This document shows, one piece after another, positions 23,078 to 31,282 of a DNA stretch of 47,828 nt. Position numbers and translations under genes: made by a program. Within the stretch, counting starts at the first letter, position 1; each line of letters begins with the position of its first letter. The notes beneath the pieces are model-generated. The model was not told the DNA's origin and searched no databases. It saw only the letters and a program-made list of their open reading frames with translations. The DNA is taken from positions 1 to 47,828 of the IMG/VR virus record IMGVR_UViG_3300032249_000683, one strand, 5' to 3'. This DNA comes from a virus.

Positions 23078-23150
23078 TAGGCGTGGTCGGATTCGAACCG
23101 ACCCTGGAGGCGTTTTAAGCGCCCTGTCTCTGCCGCTGGACTACACGCCC
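23078..23150 (-). tRNA. tRNA with UAA anticodon (Leu-type) but short variable loop
   Basis: Minus strand, 73 bases. Acceptor GGGCGTG pairs with CACGCCT (one G-T), D arm GTC/GAC with loop AGCGGCAGA-type, anticodon stem GGGCG/CGCCT, loop CTTAAAA giving anticodon UAA, variable loop of only five bases (CCAGG), T arm GTCGG-TTCGAAT-CCGAC. No encoded CCA. UAA would decode UUA (Leu), yet bacterial tRNA-Leu normally has a long variable arm. The CTCATAC-TATAAT promoter lies directly upstream. Confidence 0.85.
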
Positions 23151-23162
23151 GTGTATGAGACC

Positions 23163-23191
23163 ATTATAACTCAAAGAATTATAATAGTCAA
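23163..23191 (-). promoter_or_regulatory. Sigma70-type promoter TTGACT-N17-TATAAT
   Basis: -35 TTGACT at 23191-23186, 17-base spacer, -10 TATAAT at 23168-23163. It sits between two tRNA genes and drives the UAA tRNA about 10 bases further on. Confidence 0.75.
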
Positions 23192-23192
23192 G

Positions 23193-23266
23193 TGCCCGTT
23201 AGTGGAATTGAACCACTCTAAATTCGATTATGAGTCGAGTCCTTTCAACCAGATAGGTAAACGGGC
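23193..23266 (-). tRNA. tRNA with CAU anticodon (Met or Ile2)
   Basis: Minus strand, 74 bases. Acceptor GCCCGTT/AACGGGC with discriminator A, anticodon stem CTCGA/TCGAA (one C-A mismatch), loop CTCATAA giving anticodon CAU, T arm AGTGG-TTCAATT-CCACT. CAU can be elongator Met or, if lysidine-modified, Ile for AUA; the sequence alone does not decide. The HNH gene ends two bases upstream on this strand. Confidence 0.85.
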
Positions 23267-23267
23267 A

Positions 23268-23681
23268 TTAATTTAATCTCTGTTTTCTTGTTTTGTGATA
23301 TCCAGAATTTTTATTTAAAGTTTTATAAGTATCCGTTAAAGTATGGCAGTTGGGACATAAAACTTGTAAATTTTCTCTATATCCATTTTCTCTAGATCCA
23401 TCAATATGATCAATCTCAAGATAAATTATTCCATTAACTGGATTTGGTTTTCCCCATCCACACATAGAACACTCATAATTTACTTCTTCAAGCAAATATC
23501 TTCTCACAAAATCACTTGGTCTACCATCTCGTTGTTTACCAGTTATTTTTTTTGACAACCAATTGGATATATTTTGTTTATAAAGATATTCTTGCTGGCA
23601 TTTGTTGGAGCAATATAGACCCTTTCCTTGAGATGGAGAGTATTTGTATGTAATAGAACAATTTGAGCAAGTTCCTACCAT
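23268..23681 (-). CDS. HNH endonuclease beside tRNA genes
   Basis: 137 residues. An N-terminal zinc pair (CSNCSITYKY, CSNKCQQEY) is followed by CSMCGWGKP and the HNH core YLEIDHIDGSRENGYRENLQ then VLCPNCHTLTDTY. This is the common zinc-supported HNH homing endonuclease of phages. It lies between two tRNA genes, two bases from one of them, a typical homing site. It cuts DNA lacking its gene. Confidence 0.88.
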   Translation of the reverse strand: MVGTCSNCSITYKYSPSQGKGLYCSNKCQQEYLYKQNISNWLSKKITGKQRDGRPSDFVRRYLLEEVNYECSMCGWGKPNPVNGIIYLEIDHIDGSRENGYRENLQVLCPNCHTLTDTYKTLNKNSGYHKTRKQRLN

Positions 23682-23733
23682 AATAGTTAGAGCATTCTAC
23701 ATTATTATTTATACTCTAATGTAGTTAGAGTAA

Positions 23734-23821
23734 TAGTCGCCCAGGGTATCGAACCCTGCCAAAGGCCCTAATCTGGGGCAAAGGACTTATAAGATCCCTC
23801 TGAACACCTGTTCTGACGACC
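23734..23821 (-). tRNA. tRNA-like gene with long variable arm, anticodon read as UAU
   Basis: Minus strand, 88 bases. Acceptor GGTCGTC/GGCGACT (two G-T pairs), T arm CAGGG-TTCGATA-CCCTG, and a long variable arm with GCCC/GGGC. The anticodon stem GGGAT/GTCCT encloses CTTATAA, giving UAU (Ile, AUA codons). The D arm is odd: GAAC-AGGT-GTTC, lacking the usual loop. Long variable arms belong to Leu, Ser and Tyr tRNAs, so the identity is uncertain and the gene may be degenerate. Confidence 0.65.
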
Positions 23822-23837
23822 ATAAAAAACTAGAGTA

Positions 23838-24011
23838 TTACTGAGCTTCGTTGTTTTCGTCGGTGTGTATTCGTATGAGTTCGTCATCGACGGGCATCAT
23901 TACTGCTGCCTGCCCGTTTTCATTGACGATACCTATATGTTCTCCATTTTCGACTCTTTCCATAAGTTCGTCGAATCTTTCCTGAAATTCTTCCACACTA
24001 AAAACTTCCAT
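23838..24011 (-). CDS. Phd/YefM antitoxin-like protein, orphan
   Basis: 57 residues: EVFSVEEFQERFDELMERV, then ENGEHIGIVNENGQAAVMMP. This fits the Phd/YefM pattern (helix, then NGE-x-I-x-I-x3-G-xA-VM-P), the DNA-binding half of type II antitoxins. The usual C-terminal toxin-binding tail is short (DDELIRIHTDENNEAQ) and no toxin gene adjoins it. It might neutralise a host toxin or repress transcription. Homologues occur, to my recollection, in other cyanophages. Preceded closely by the gene at 24015-24206. Confidence 0.6.
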   Translation of the reverse strand: MEVFSVEEFQERFDELMERVENGEHIGIVNENGQAAVMMPVDDELIRIHTDENNEAQ

Positions 24012-24014
24012 TTC

Positions 24015-24206
24015 TCAAAGGGGGTTGGTATATGCAAGGCAATCTTCACTTACCTGACTGCGAACTACTTCCAATACATTCATAAATTGGTCAATAGATT
24101 CACATTCTACCAGTTTCTCTCCACCTTCACTAGAATAAAGATAGAACTTACGTGCCAGAGTATCCACGACACAACGGGACAGAAACTCTTCGGTGTTGGC
24201 AGGCAT
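24015..24206 (-). CDS. Small hypothetical protein, early
   Basis: 63 residues (MPANTEEFLSRCVVDTLARKF to CLAYTNPL). Looks like a small alpha/beta protein (FYLYSSEGGEKLVECESIDQ). It is the first gene of an early unit with the Phd-like gene, three bases downstream, transcribed from a perfect consensus promoter. Function unknown. Confidence 0.7.
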   Translation of the reverse strand: MPANTEEFLSRCVVDTLARKFYLYSSEGGEKLVECESIDQFMNVLEVVRSQVSEDCLAYTNPL

Positions 24207-24231
24207 TTGGTCTTGTGTCGATTACCCTGAT

Positions 24232-24260
24232 ATTATAGGGCAGATGGGGGCGCCTGTCAA
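24232..24260 (-). promoter_or_regulatory. Perfect sigma70 promoter TTGACA-N17-TATAAT
   Basis: -35 TTGACA at 24260-24255, exactly 17 bases, -10 TATAAT at 24237-24232. The TGA stop of the upstream chaperone gene (24257-24259) lies inside the -35 box. It drives the gene at 24015-24206 and the Phd-like gene. Confidence 0.85.
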
Positions 24261-24682
24261 GGGCTCAGACCCAAGAGACTTTTGAGTTCTTCTACTGTTA
24301 ATCCAGATTTTTCCAGTTTTTCTTCTGGAGTTAGAACTGGTTTTTGTTTTATTACCCAACCATCATTCCAAATTAAATAACAACGTTCTGGAATTTCTGG
24401 TGGAACTTCTTTAGTTGCATTTTCTGGTGCTTCTAATGGATTATAATTTTCAATTAATTCAATTTGAATATTGTTAGTGGAATAATAAGTTCCTCTTTTA
24501 TCATCAACAATATTCCAAGAAGACTCATTAAAAATTTGTATTTGATTTGACTCACAAGTTGGGGGTTCAATATCAGTTGCGTGTGCGGGAATAAGAAATA
24601 CTCCAGGTTCTAGTGGAGATTCATCTGCAATTGATGTATTGATAAAATACTTATATTCTGAATGATAATTATAAATTTTCAT
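24257..24682 (-). CDS. Tail fibre assembly chaperone-like protein
   Basis: 141 residues. The pattern FNESSWNIVDDKRGTYYST (W-x2-V-x-D-x-RG-x-YY) and a C-terminal helix TPEEKLEKSGLTVEELKSLL are those of phage tail fibre assembly proteins, which help fold the fibre encoded next to them. Located directly downstream of the collar-domain fibre gene, as expected. Start preceded by the late box at 24697-24704. Confidence 0.7.
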   Translation of the reverse strand: MKIYNYHSEYKYFINTSIADESPLEPGVFLIPAHATDIEPPTCESNQIQIFNESSWNIVDDKRGTYYSTNNIQIELIENYNPLEAPENATKEVPPEIPERCYLIWNDGWVIKQKPVLTPEEKLEKSGLTVEELKSLLGLSP

Positions 24683-24692
24683 AATTTTTTTA

Positions 24693-25490
24693 TTAGTATT
24701 TAATACAATGAAGAAGTGCTATGTTTCTTGGACGGGTTTCTGTACCGCCAGCAGATTCTGTACTATTTGTTGCGGTATATCCAGCATCAGAGTTGGCTGC
24801 TGCTGATCCATTACCAGTGTGATTATTATCATCAGCATCAGATACTGTAATACCATGAGTATGACTTTGGATTCCATATGACTGAGCACTTCCAAAACCT
24901 CTTCCACTATCAACACCTCTTGCATCATCCCAACCACGAATAAATTCACCTCTTAAATCGGGAAGAGTAAAGGATGCTCCACTTCCACCAAAAGTATAAC
25001 CGATTGCTGCAAATAATGCAGCATAAGTTGTTGTAGATAATGAGGCACCATTTGCCTTCAAATGTCCTGCAGGAGCTGTAGATGAGGCAACTGTAATAAT
25101 AGTTCCTGGAGGATTGGAAAGATAACCACCAGAAGAATCTGTAATTGATGTTAATCCCGTAATAGTATTATTTGTCCCATCAACTGTAATACTCCCAGTA
25201 CCAATTGTAAGAATACCAGTAACTCGTGCATTTCCATTTACAATAAGTTGAGTAGTGCCACCACCAACTACAGTATTTCCAAGCGTAGAAGTACCAGTAA
25301 CTCGTGTGCTACCATTTACCACCAATGCAGTTTGGGCAATACCAAGTTGATTTATGGTTGCTCCATCCCTAACATACAAAGATTCATAACTTATTTTATC
25401 AAAATTTAAATTACCATAAATGTAGACATCCTTAAAGAACTGGGCGTCTTGATTAAAAAGTGCAGGTGAACCTATTACATAATCTGCCAT
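24693..25490 (-). CDS. Short tail fibre with tail collar domain
   Basis: 265 residues. The N-terminal 120 residues are a repeated beta shaft (VVNGSTRVTGTSTLG, IVNGNARVTGILTIG). Residues about 130-190 (PPGTIITVASSTAP, TYAALFAAIGYTFGG, FTLPDLRGEFIRGWDD) are a phage tail collar domain. The C-terminus has QSHTHGITVSD and ends RPRNIALLHCIKY, as in receptor-binding tips; H-x-H residues in such tips coordinate metal ions in T4 fibres. Probably the host-binding short fibre, paired with the chaperone downstream. Confidence 0.85.
   Translation of the reverse strand: MADYVIGSPALFNQDAQFFKDVYIYGNLNFDKISYESLYVRDGATINQLGIAQTALVVNGSTRVTGTSTLGNTVVGGGTTQLIVNGNARVTGILTIGTGSITVDGTNNTITGLTSITDSSGGYLSNPPGTIITVASSTAPAGHLKANGASLSTTTYAALFAAIGYTFGGSGASFTLPDLRGEFIRGWDDARGVDSGRGFGSAQSYGIQSHTHGITVSDADDNNHTGNGSAAANSDAGYTATNSTESAGGTETRPRNIALLHCIKY
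24697..24704 (-). promoter_or_regulatory. Late-type box ATTAAATA
   Basis: Minus-strand ATTAAATA 15 bases before the chaperone gene start and overlapping the end of the collar fibre gene; weaker match to the late consensus. Confidence 0.4.
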
Positions 25491-25491
25491 T

Positions 25492-26073
25492 TTATAATCC
25501 TATGAGTGAAGTTATGCCAGATGCTGGTCCACTAAACTTATCTGTTATAACATCTATACCCACATTTCCTGCAACTCCGGCAAAAACTTGTTCACCAAAA
25601 CTAGTTCCTTTCGGTACAAGATTTCCAGTTAAACCACTAGCATCAAGTTTATTTCCTTTTAACAACACTCTTCCAGATCCAGCATCTAATGTAATATTTC
25701 TTCCTGCTTTAATGTCTACATCTTCATCTGCATCAATCATAATGTTTTGAGCACGAATTCTAACTCTCCCATTCTTTTCGGCAGTGATACATACATCACC
25801 ATTTCTACCACTAATAATAATATCCACACCATTTGATTCACTCTTTTGTCCTGCGATAATTTCAATTGAACGATCATTGTAAATGTGATAAGTTCCTCCT
25901 TCGGTCAATCCTGTGACCTGAACATCATTATTGTCAGTTACTGCGTAGAGATTATAAACATCTGTTCCGTTACAACCCATTTGGGGATTGTTCATATCCA
26001 ATCTAAACTTAGGTCCGAAGCTGGTTAAACTTCTACCCTGCCAGTTTTGTTTATCAAAAGGTCTTTCTGCCAT
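25492..26073 (-). CDS. Baseplate central spike, gp5 C-terminal-like beta-helix
   Basis: 193 residues. Residues about 65-145 have strand repeats of the form V-I-x-G-x-G-D-V (DIIISGRNGDVCITAEKNG, RVRIRAQNIMIDADEDVD), the intertwined beta-helix of T4 gp5C and VgrG needles. It should trimerise under the hub and puncture the outer membrane. In T4 this lies in the same polypeptide as the OB-fold and lysozyme; here it is a separate gene next to the OB-fold gene (two-base gap). The functional call is by fold pattern and context. Confidence 0.7.
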   Translation of the reverse strand: MAERPFDKQNWQGRSLTSFGPKFRLDMNNPQMGCNGTDVYNLYAVTDNNDVQVTGLTEGGTYHIYNDRSIEIIAGQKSESNGVDIIISGRNGDVCITAEKNGRVRIRAQNIMIDADEDVDIKAGRNITLDAGSGRVLLKGNKLDASGLTGNLVPKGTSFGEQVFAGVAGNVGIDVITDKFSGPASGITSLIGL

Positions 26074-26074
26074 T

Positions 26075-28078
26075 TTATGTTACACAATCGATTACTTGTT
26101 TTACTTCACCTTGGAATTCTGGTCTTACATCCAATAGAGGTCTTAATAGGGCACCAGAACCAGTATCAGATTTAATAGTAATTATTGGAAGATCATTTAC
26201 TTGAATTGCTCCACTCTCTCCAACAATATTTATCGGTCCAATCTTAGTAATAGAACCTTCAAATATTTCAATAGAATATTCATTGCCAAACTGATCTGTT
26301 GCAATATCCCCATCACTATAATTTCGACCTGGATTCTGAATTAAAATACTATCAACAACATAATTCTCAATAACTTCAAATGCATAATTCTCACCTTCGG
26401 AAACAATATAAACTGAATCAACTTCTCCTAGATCATTAATAGTTGCTCTTGCAACAGCCCCATATCCTTGATGATATTCATCGGCAATTTCTACAAATGG
26501 TGGGTATTTGTATCCAGAACCACCACCAGTAACTTTTGCACCAATTACACTTCCGGTTGTTCCATTGATCGCACCTATTAGTGGAACTGCAGTAGCACCA
26601 GATCCACCACCACCAAAAATATTTACCATAGGAATACCCTGTGATAGTGGTGGTCCAGTGTAACACCCCCCAATTTGGTTTGGAAGATTGTTTATAGCAC
26701 TAAATGCACCGGTAACTCCACCAACAGCATTCTGTACTCCACCAACAACATCAGTTACTGCACCAACGGCACCTTGCACACCATTCACCAAATTACTAGC
26801 AATTGCTATGGCATTAGAAATATTTGCATTTTCCAGTATTTTTTCAAAATCTGGTCCGGGAGCATTTGCGGGACCACATCCAATGGTCCATTCATCAACA
26901 ATACCATCAGATTTTCCTTTACTCTGATTACAATCAAACATTCCAACAATGCCTTTAATTGCATCAATACTTCCTCTTAAAAATCCATCAACACTAAAAT
27001 CAGAGAAGAATTGTAAAATATTTTGAACTCCACCAATTGCAGATTCTAATCCACTTGTAATTTTTCCAATAATATCATTAACTAAAACTCCAGTAAATTG
27101 GTTTGCCGCACAAGTTACAAAATTTGCTACATTATCTACTACTGATGTAAGAATATTCTTAATCACACTTCCCAATCCACTAATAATGGATCCTGCTACA
27201 CAAGGAATTGCTTTTTGCAGTGCTAATACTGGATTAAGCATGTCAGTTAGTGCATTAACAGCTGCATTATGACCTGATATTTTTTTAACCTTATCATAAA
27301 GTAAACTTAGACCACTATTCAATATTCCTGCTAATTTTGTGTATAATCCATTTATCATATTACCAACAAGACCATTTGTAATGGCCTGAATCTTTTCGGT
27401 TACACGATTAATCTCATTTGCAATATTTGTAAAGATTGCAGGTACTTTAATCTTATTCAGTAAATTAGTAATTTCTGCGGATATTTTCCCAACAAAAGTA
27501 TTATTTACAGTATTTGCAAGTGGAATTTTATCTCCGATTGCACTAAAATATTGGAGTTCGCCATTACCAAGTGCTTGTGCTTGCTGTGGAGATACATTTC
27601 TTGGAGACTTTGCAGAGTTGGCATTCTGTTCACTAGTTTCATCTTTTTTTAATGCTGTTCCATCATTATTAATTTTGCTAGTTTGTCCAGTAAATGGTTG
27701 AAATGGTCCGGCATAATCAGAACTAGGAACTTGGGAGGTCCTACCAAAACATCCCATAATAATTGGAATCTGGGCATTATCACCATCCAAGAAGAATCCA
27801 AATACAGTATCACTAGGACGCACTTTTACTGTAGTTACATGATTTGATGCTCCAGTACCCGCAGTTGTTGAAAGTAGACACTGTGCCCAGGGTAAGTCCT
27901 CATCTGGAAGTTCAACAGTATTATAAGGATGATACCCCATAATACGAACCTTAAATCTATTTCCCCATCCTGCCCCATTAATTTGTCCACCATGAGCACT
28001 CTCTGGCGGAATCTGTCCAATCCACCAACGAAAACCGTCTCTTCCTAGAAAATTACTTTTGAGTAAAGATTCGTCCAT
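26075..28078 (-). CDS. 5: Baseplate hub subunit with gp5-type OB-fold
   Basis: 667 residues. Residues about 40-130 (NRFKVRIMGYHPYNTVELP, DLPWAQCLLSTTAGTG, VRPSDTVFGFFLDGD, IPIIMGCFGRT) are the OB-fold of gp5/VgrG proteins. The middle is helical and hydrophobic (MINGLYTKLAGILNSGL, GSVIKNILTSVVDNVANF). The C-terminal 150 residues repeat GGGSGYKYPPFVEI-like and VSEGENYAFEVI-like units. No lysozyme domain is seen, unlike T4 gp5; lysis functions sit in the gene at 29425-31281. Confidence 0.8.
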   Translation of the reverse strand: MDESLLKSNFLGRDGFRWWIGQIPPESAHGGQINGAGWGNRFKVRIMGYHPYNTVELPDEDLPWAQCLLSTTAGTGASNHVTTVKVRPSDTVFGFFLDGDNAQIPIIMGCFGRTSQVPSSDYAGPFQPFTGQTSKINNDGTALKKDETSEQNANSAKSPRNVSPQQAQALGNGELQYFSAIGDKIPLANTVNNTFVGKISAEITNLLNKIKVPAIFTNIANEINRVTEKIQAITNGLVGNMINGLYTKLAGILNSGLSLLYDKVKKISGHNAAVNALTDMLNPVLALQKAIPCVAGSIISGLGSVIKNILTSVVDNVANFVTCAANQFTGVLVNDIIGKITSGLESAIGGVQNILQFFSDFSVDGFLRGSIDAIKGIVGMFDCNQSKGKSDGIVDEWTIGCGPANAPGPDFEKILENANISNAIAIASNLVNGVQGAVGAVTDVVGGVQNAVGGVTGAFSAINNLPNQIGGCYTGPPLSQGIPMVNIFGGGGSGATAVPLIGAINGTTGSVIGAKVTGGGSGYKYPPFVEIADEYHQGYGAVARATINDLGEVDSVYIVSEGENYAFEVIENYVVDSILIQNPGRNYSDGDIATDQFGNEYSIEIFEGSITKIGPINIVGESGAIQVNDLPIITIKSDTGSGALLRPLLDVRPEFQGEVKQVIDCVT

Positions 28079-29425
28079 TTACTTGCCCCCAGTATTCGTC
28101 CCGTAATTTCCAAATGTATCCCTAATTAAAGTCATTGAAGTATATGAACCTTCCGTATCAAAATGATGACACAATTCCTTTATCATATATAGACCACTTT
28201 GCTCATCATCATATGTTGCCCCGTCTTCTCTAGAAATCTTAGGAAACTTACATGTAATAATATCACCTGCTCTTAAGTTGGTATTTGATGGTACAGTCAT
28301 ACTCATAGTTTGAGTAAAGAGTATATTATATCTCATAATTGCCTGTGACTGATACTTAAATGGGTCAGAGTTTCCTTCTCTAGAAACATCTTTCTCCATT
28401 GTACCAATATCCAATACTTGAGTTAGAATTCTTGTGGGAGAATCTCCCAGACTAACATTCGAACTACTTGAAATTTTTGGTAGTTGAAGTTCTTGTCCCA
28501 GGTTATTCACACCACTTACATAATCATTTAACTTAAATGTTCCCTTTTCTGGTGGAGTAAATTCAAATGTCAATGGATTGTAGAACATTCTATAACTAGA
28601 ATAGGTTCCCAATCTAAGTTTTTCAATTAGGTTTTGATTTCTATTTGTGGTATATTGGAGAATATTAAAGTCATTATCTTTTTCATATCCAGTTTGGTTT
28701 ACATCACTATAGATATAAGTTGCTTTTGATGGTTGTGAAATTAGATTATCAATTGATCTGAAACTGAATCCATCTTGTGTTTGGAAAAATACATACCCTG
28801 CCGTAGCATCTTTCTTCGATGATTCGGGAACTCCTTTAGATGCTAACCATACTAAAACAGTAAATGGTTTTCTTAAATTTCCAATAAATCCATACTTATT
28901 CTGTGTCTTATCAATTTCATCAATCTTATCAGTCTTTAAGTATTCCTTGATAATACTTTCTACAGAGTCACTGATTGATTGACTGGTTGGAAACTTCTTT
29001 GGGACTCTTACAGTCTCATTTGTAATTGCTTCTCTTGAGACCAGGTTTAGTTCAAAGAATTCTCTTTGAGATTCTGAGATAACATTACTGATACTTGAAA
29101 CATAAAGATAATCCTTTTCATCGGTTGCAAAGTCCAATCCAGGATTTGTGGCAGAATTACCGGCAATCTTTAAGGAAACTCTTTCACCACCTCTTAAGGG
29201 AAGACCATTATAGATTGATTGGAATGATCCTGTTGCATTTCCTTCATTATCTTGTGCCTGAATAGAATCACCAGTGTTTCCTACCTGAATTTTTGCCGTG
29301 ATTGATGGGGAGAAGATATCCTCATAATAATCAATAGAAACCGTACCAGTTCTAATATCAACGGTTCTCTTTTGGTCGTTGGATTCAAGTATAAGTTCTT
29401 CGTAAATTGACTTTTTTACTGACAT
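28079..29425 (-). CDS. Baseplate hub protein, VrlC/gp27-like
   Basis: 448 residues. Begins VKKSIYEELILESND and continues TGTVSIDYYEDIFSPSITA, a beta-barrel pattern of hub proteins that T4-like cyanophage annotations call VrlC. It sits exactly where T4 gp27 would be, between the tail lysin and the gp5-like OB gene, overlapping the upstream gene by one base. Inference: forms the trimeric hub ring that carries the spike and docks the tail tube. Confidence 0.75.
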   Translation of the reverse strand: MSVKKSIYEELILESNDQKRTVDIRTGTVSIDYYEDIFSPSITAKIQVGNTGDSIQAQDNEGNATGSFQSIYNGLPLRGGERVSLKIAGNSATNPGLDFATDEKDYLYVSSISNVISESQREFFELNLVSREAITNETVRVPKKFPTSQSISDSVESIIKEYLKTDKIDEIDKTQNKYGFIGNLRKPFTVLVWLASKGVPESSKKDATAGYVFFQTQDGFSFRSIDNLISQPSKATYIYSDVNQTGYEKDNDFNILQYTTNRNQNLIEKLRLGTYSSYRMFYNPLTFEFTPPEKGTFKLNDYVSGVNNLGQELQLPKISSSSNVSLGDSPTRILTQVLDIGTMEKDVSREGNSDPFKYQSQAIMRYNILFTQTMSMTVPSNTNLRAGDIITCKFPKISREDGATYDDEQSGLYMIKELCHHFDTEGSYTSMTLIRDTFGNYGTNTGGK

Positions 29426-31281
29426 TATGTGTATGCTAAATCTAGTAAGAGTTTCTGTGTGATGAAACTATTTAACGGATTAATTATAATTGGTATCATT
29501 CCACCTCCACCACCTCCGGCAGAGACTTGTTGCTGTGCTGGTGGATCTTCTTCTATCACAACAATAGTGGGACCATTTCTTTGTTGGGATAGTTGTTGAG
29601 GTGTTGTGATAGTTGGTGATTTTATTTGTGCTAGTGCTAGTGGAGAAATTGTAGTTGGTTGCCCCGATATTCCGGTCAATTGCCTTCCAATTGAAAGAAG
29701 TCCCAAATAAGGTCTGGGATCGATTGCTTTTCCAAAAGGACCACCAGGTCTAACTTCAAAGTGTAAATGAACATCTGGAGAGTTTCCAGTATTTCCGATT
29801 TCACCAATAGTTTGACCATTATATGATTGCCCATTCTTTACCATCATTTTTGCAAGGTGGGCAAAACGATAGCAAGTTCCGTCCGATGTAACAATATCTA
29901 CTGTTAAACCATATCCACCACTATTTCCAGCGAAGACTACCTTTCCACTATTTCTAAAAGCAACATAATACCCCCTTGCACCAGAAGTTCCAATATCAAT
30001 CCCTTCGTGTGTTCTTCCACTACGTGGTGCTCCAAATACACCCCTTCCCCCACTAAGTCCAACGGTAGCAGTTCCTCCCCTAGGTCCAGCAACATTTATA
30101 GAATCTTTTACAGTAGTTGTGACTGCTGGAGTCATTTTTGCTGGAGTGGATGCTTGTGCAGATCCGGGTTTGAATGATTTGATAAAAGCATTATGCAATA
30201 TTCTTCTATCCTTATAAACTCTTTTGGATGGATTCTCCCAGTTTCTCATAAAATCATCTGCAGCTTCTTCTGGAGAATTGAATTGTTTTTTTAAGTATAA
30301 TGGAGTATTTGGATCACTCTTTATTGCAAAATCAATTTGCCCTTTCCAATTAGTTTTGTAATCAGGAACTGCTTTCAAAAATGCTGCTTTTCTGGATGGG
30401 TAAGTATATTGAAATAATCCAATACCTTGTTTACTATCACCTTTTTCTTGAGAACCTATCTCAAATCCACTTTCTCCTTTAATATTTGCTAAAATACCTA
30501 ACGCATGAGTATCATCTATACCCAATTGCCTTAGATAAGAATATACTGCTTGTGGACTAACTCTTCCACCTTTGGTTTCTTCTTCACCACCAGAAGGTTG
30601 CCCCTGAAAACTCTGATTTGAATATTGAGTTCCAGTAGGTGCAGCATTCTCACCACTGGCAACTCCTTCACTCAGAGATGTGGTGAGTAATCTAAATCCC
30701 TCATCAAACTGACTCTGCATATCATCAAAATTAGTATTCAAATCTCTCATCGCATTCTCAACTCTTTTATTACTATCAGTAAAATCAAAGCTTAGAATAT
30801 TTTTACCAACTGCACCCAGAACATTTCCAAACCCTCTAAAAATATTAATGGTACGATTAAAAAATCCAGTCACAATAGTATAAAGTCTTTGCATTCTTGC
30901 AATCAATTCCTGTGCCATCGTAATAATTGATGGTAGATTATACATCAACCACCCAATTAATAAAGTTCCTAAGAAGTCCATAATTCTTCCTAAGAATCCT
31001 TTAGTACTTGAAGCAATTGCCTTTGCCTGCCTCTTAAATACTCCACCAATACTTGATGCTTCTATCAGATCTTCTCTATTCTTTCTTCTTTCCGATTCCT
31101 GTCTTCTTTGAGAAAGAATATAATTTCTTGCTATCGATTCCCTCTTTACTTTTGTCTTTTTTAATAGAATATTATTAAGTTTTACAGTCTTCGTTTTTAT
31201 TCCACCCAATCCAGATCTCAAAGATCTCATTGATGTATTGATATTGGTAAAACTTCTTACTGGAGTTATAACAGGTGCCAT
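29425..31281 (-). CDS. Tail hub lysin with lysozyme-like and M23 peptidase domains
   Basis: 618 residues. Residues 50-95 are basic (RRQESERRKNRED), 101-120 a hydrophobic membrane-like segment (MDFLGTLLIGWLMYNLPS). Residues about 245-370 form a phage tail lysozyme domain (ALGILANIKGESGFEIGS, with Glu of GESGF as candidate acid, and KQGIGLFQYTYPSR). Residues about 405-530 are an M23 endopeptidase with H-x3-D (THEGIDIG) and H-x-H (VHLHFEV) zinc ligands. Together they would cut glycan and peptide of peptidoglycan during DNA entry. Two enzymes in one hub protein replace the T4 gp5 lysozyme. Confidence 0.85.
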   Translation of the reverse strand: MAPVITPVRSFTNINTSMRSLRSGLGGIKTKTVKLNNILLKKTKVKRESIARNYILSQRRQESERRKNREDLIEASSIGGVFKRQAKAIASSTKGFLGRIMDFLGTLLIGWLMYNLPSIITMAQELIARMQRLYTIVTGFFNRTINIFRGFGNVLGAVGKNILSFDFTDSNKRVENAMRDLNTNFDDMQSQFDEGFRLLTTSLSEGVASGENAAPTGTQYSNQSFQGQPSGGEEETKGGRVSPQAVYSYLRQLGIDDTHALGILANIKGESGFEIGSQEKGDSKQGIGLFQYTYPSRKAAFLKAVPDYKTNWKGQIDFAIKSDPNTPLYLKKQFNSPEEAADDFMRNWENPSKRVYKDRRILHNAFIKSFKPGSAQASTPAKMTPAVTTTVKDSINVAGPRGGTATVGLSGGRGVFGAPRSGRTHEGIDIGTSGARGYYVAFRNSGKVVFAGNSGGYGLTVDIVTSDGTCYRFAHLAKMMVKNGQSYNGQTIGEIGNTGNSPDVHLHFEVRPGGPFGKAIDPRPYLGLLSIGRQLTGISGQPTTISPLALAQIKSPTITTPQQLSQQRNGPTIVVIEEDPPAQQQVSAGGGGGGMIPIIINPLNSFITQKLLLDLAYT

Positions 31282-31282
31282 C

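Noticed and set aside
23078-23821. tRNA cluster as an attachment site or integrated element boundary
   Set aside because: No integrase, no duplicated tRNA end and a lytic T4-like context; the endonuclease between the tRNAs explains mobility better.
23865-24230. Plus-strand 121-codon frame
   Set aside because: It runs antisense through the Phd-like gene, the 63-residue gene and a perfect promoter; no ribosome binding site and no sensible composition.
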